The position numbers and the translations under genes were made by a program. From Verrucomicrobiota bacterium (lineage in GTDB: Bacteria > Verrucomicrobiota > Verrucomicrobiia > Verrucomicrobiales > Akkermansiaceae): 53,572 nucleotides of DNA. The first letter of the stretch is position 1; every line of letters begins with the position of its first letter. This document shows, one piece after another, positions 52,758 through 53,572 of the stretch. The stretch spans positions 1-53,572 of the forward strand of contig JAPLUI010000187.1 in assembly GCA_026397725.1 (NCBI GenBank), written 5' to 3'. The notes beneath the pieces are model-generated. The model worked only from the letters and a program-made list of their open reading frames with translations, was not told the DNA's origin and ran no database searches.

Positions 52758-53349
52758 CGACTTTACCCGGGAGCGCATTGGCATCAACCTAACGCGGAAA
52801 TTGCCGGGAAACGTGGCTCCTGAGGGTGACTCGCGCAGCATGAACCACTGGAAGAACTGAGAACCACTGAGAGCACTGATGAAGAAATGCAGTTGAGGAC
52901 TGGAAAGGCCGTCATGGGAAATAATTCTCACTCGGGATGATGACCTTCCTTCACGCCTCACGGTTCCTGATCCCGGCGGAAAATGAGTTGGCACTGGTTG
53001 GCGTTTCAGACGAATTCGTGAATCATCCGCGCATGGGTTTGCGGGTGGCAGCAGTGCCGATGCGGTGTTAGGTCTTGCTCTGGTTTTGGGTTGCGATCCC
53101 TGGTGGGGTTGTTTTCTCACCCCCGAAGACTCCGCCATGCCACTGCACTTGTCACGCCAATGAACCCGCCAGTGACAAACCATGGCCTGACATCTCCGAC
53201 CAGATGCCGCTCCAGGCACCCCCGGAAGGTGCCAAGTCATTTTCCGGGATTCAATGCCAATTCCTTGTCAATTCAAGGTCCAGCCCGGGAAGTGTGAAAT
53301 TTTCAAACTTTTTCCTTGCGCTGTTCTTTTGAACGGCTATCTTGTCGTC
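52758..53349. other. Intergenic region, 592 bases, with degenerate repeats
   Basis: No gene is recognisable. Near 52840-52882 short related words (aaccactg, agcactgatg) recur as gaaccactggaag, gaaccactgagag and cactgatgaag, a degenerate repeat. Base composition is lower in GC than the neighbours. Confidence 0.45.
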
Positions 53350-53523
53350 ATGTCCCAGCCACCGCCTCCCTCACCGGCCGCTTCCGCCGCGACTCCGGCC
53401 CGGCTGAATTTCCTCCACCGCCTCGAATCCCTCGCCATCCGCCCCGCCGCCCGCGACTACTACGTCCGCCGGGCCGAGGGCTGGACCAACCCGCCAAAGG
53501 GATTGATGAGTGATGATTGTTGA
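53350..53523 (+). pseudogene. Possible truncated integron-integrase-like N-terminus
   Basis: 57 codons from the ATG at 53350. After a Pro/Ala-rich start, RLNFLHRLESLAIRP and the ARDYYVRRAEGW helix resemble the SAM-like N-terminal domain of tyrosine recombinases of the integron-integrase type. The likeness ends at WTNPPKG and a stop follows. If correct it is a fragment lacking the catalytic domain. The match is short and by eye, so it could also be an unrelated short peptide. Confidence 0.35.
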
Positions 53524-53572
53524 ATCTTGATTTCAGAAGTGACTGAAAGGCGAATTCTTCATCTTCCATTCA

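Noticed and set aside
1..53572. tRNA, rRNA or riboswitch genes
   Set aside because: I looked through the intergenic gaps and saw no cloverleaf, rRNA or recognisable aptamer; absence is by eye only.

Overview
The window is a GC-rich bacterial chromosome segment carrying a large cell-surface polysaccharide (LPS or O-antigen type) cluster. The organism looks Gram-negative: there are ADP-heptose genes, an MsbA-type exporter and CDP- and dTDP-deoxysugar pathways. Verrucomicrobiota is my best guess. It rests on the giant secreted LamG/DUF5018-like protein with a dockerin-like tail, the SGNH-TPR membrane protein and the many GC-rich hairpin repeats. This is inference; no rRNA or marker gene is present.

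Layout. 1-4068 (-) is a giant secreted protein cut by the window edge. 4613-11275 (+) holds an SGNH-hydrolase/TPR membrane protein, FolC, a broken HicB antitoxin set among hairpin repeats, and a membrane-anchored beta-helix protein. 11309-15221 (+) is a compact glycosyltransferase operon: CgeB-like, GT25, VirK/YbjX (DUF535) and GT10-like. It converges, with only 13 bases between stop codons, on a run of about 30 minus-strand genes (47497 down to 15235). In transcription order these are: a secreted hypothetical; HldD, GmhA and HldE kinase; an MsbA-like exporter; RmlB, RmlA and a UER1-like epimerase/reductase; the CDP-3,6-dideoxyhexose genes RfbF, RfbG, RfbH, an E3-like reductase and a C4-reductase candidate; a VioA-like aminotransferase with WbqC; methyltransferases, an ATP-grasp/HAD fusion and two tandem five-bladed-propeller proteins; a GtrB/GtrA/GT87 set; an unusual operon of TPP enzyme, SDR, DHQ-synthase-like protein and NeuB-like protein; and three more transferases. 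No Wzx flippase, Wzy polymerase or Wzm/Wzt exporter is present.

47811-53572 holds a bifunctional NAD(P)HX repair enzyme, truncated hsp20 and htrA remnants with a strong terminator between them, and an NfnA/NfnB-type flavoprotein pair. It ends in a mostly empty stretch with a short integrase-like fragment.

The most interesting segment is 18599-23282. There a PEP-dependent ulosonate synthase (NeuB-like) sits with a cyclase that keeps all DHQ-synthase active-site residues I could check, a pyruvate-type TPP carboligase and an SDR. It reads like a second copy of shikimate-pathway logic recruited for a surface sugar, and I do not recognise the product. Several dispersed hairpin repeats carry paired compensatory changes, and an 18-bp tandem repeat abuts the hldE start codon.
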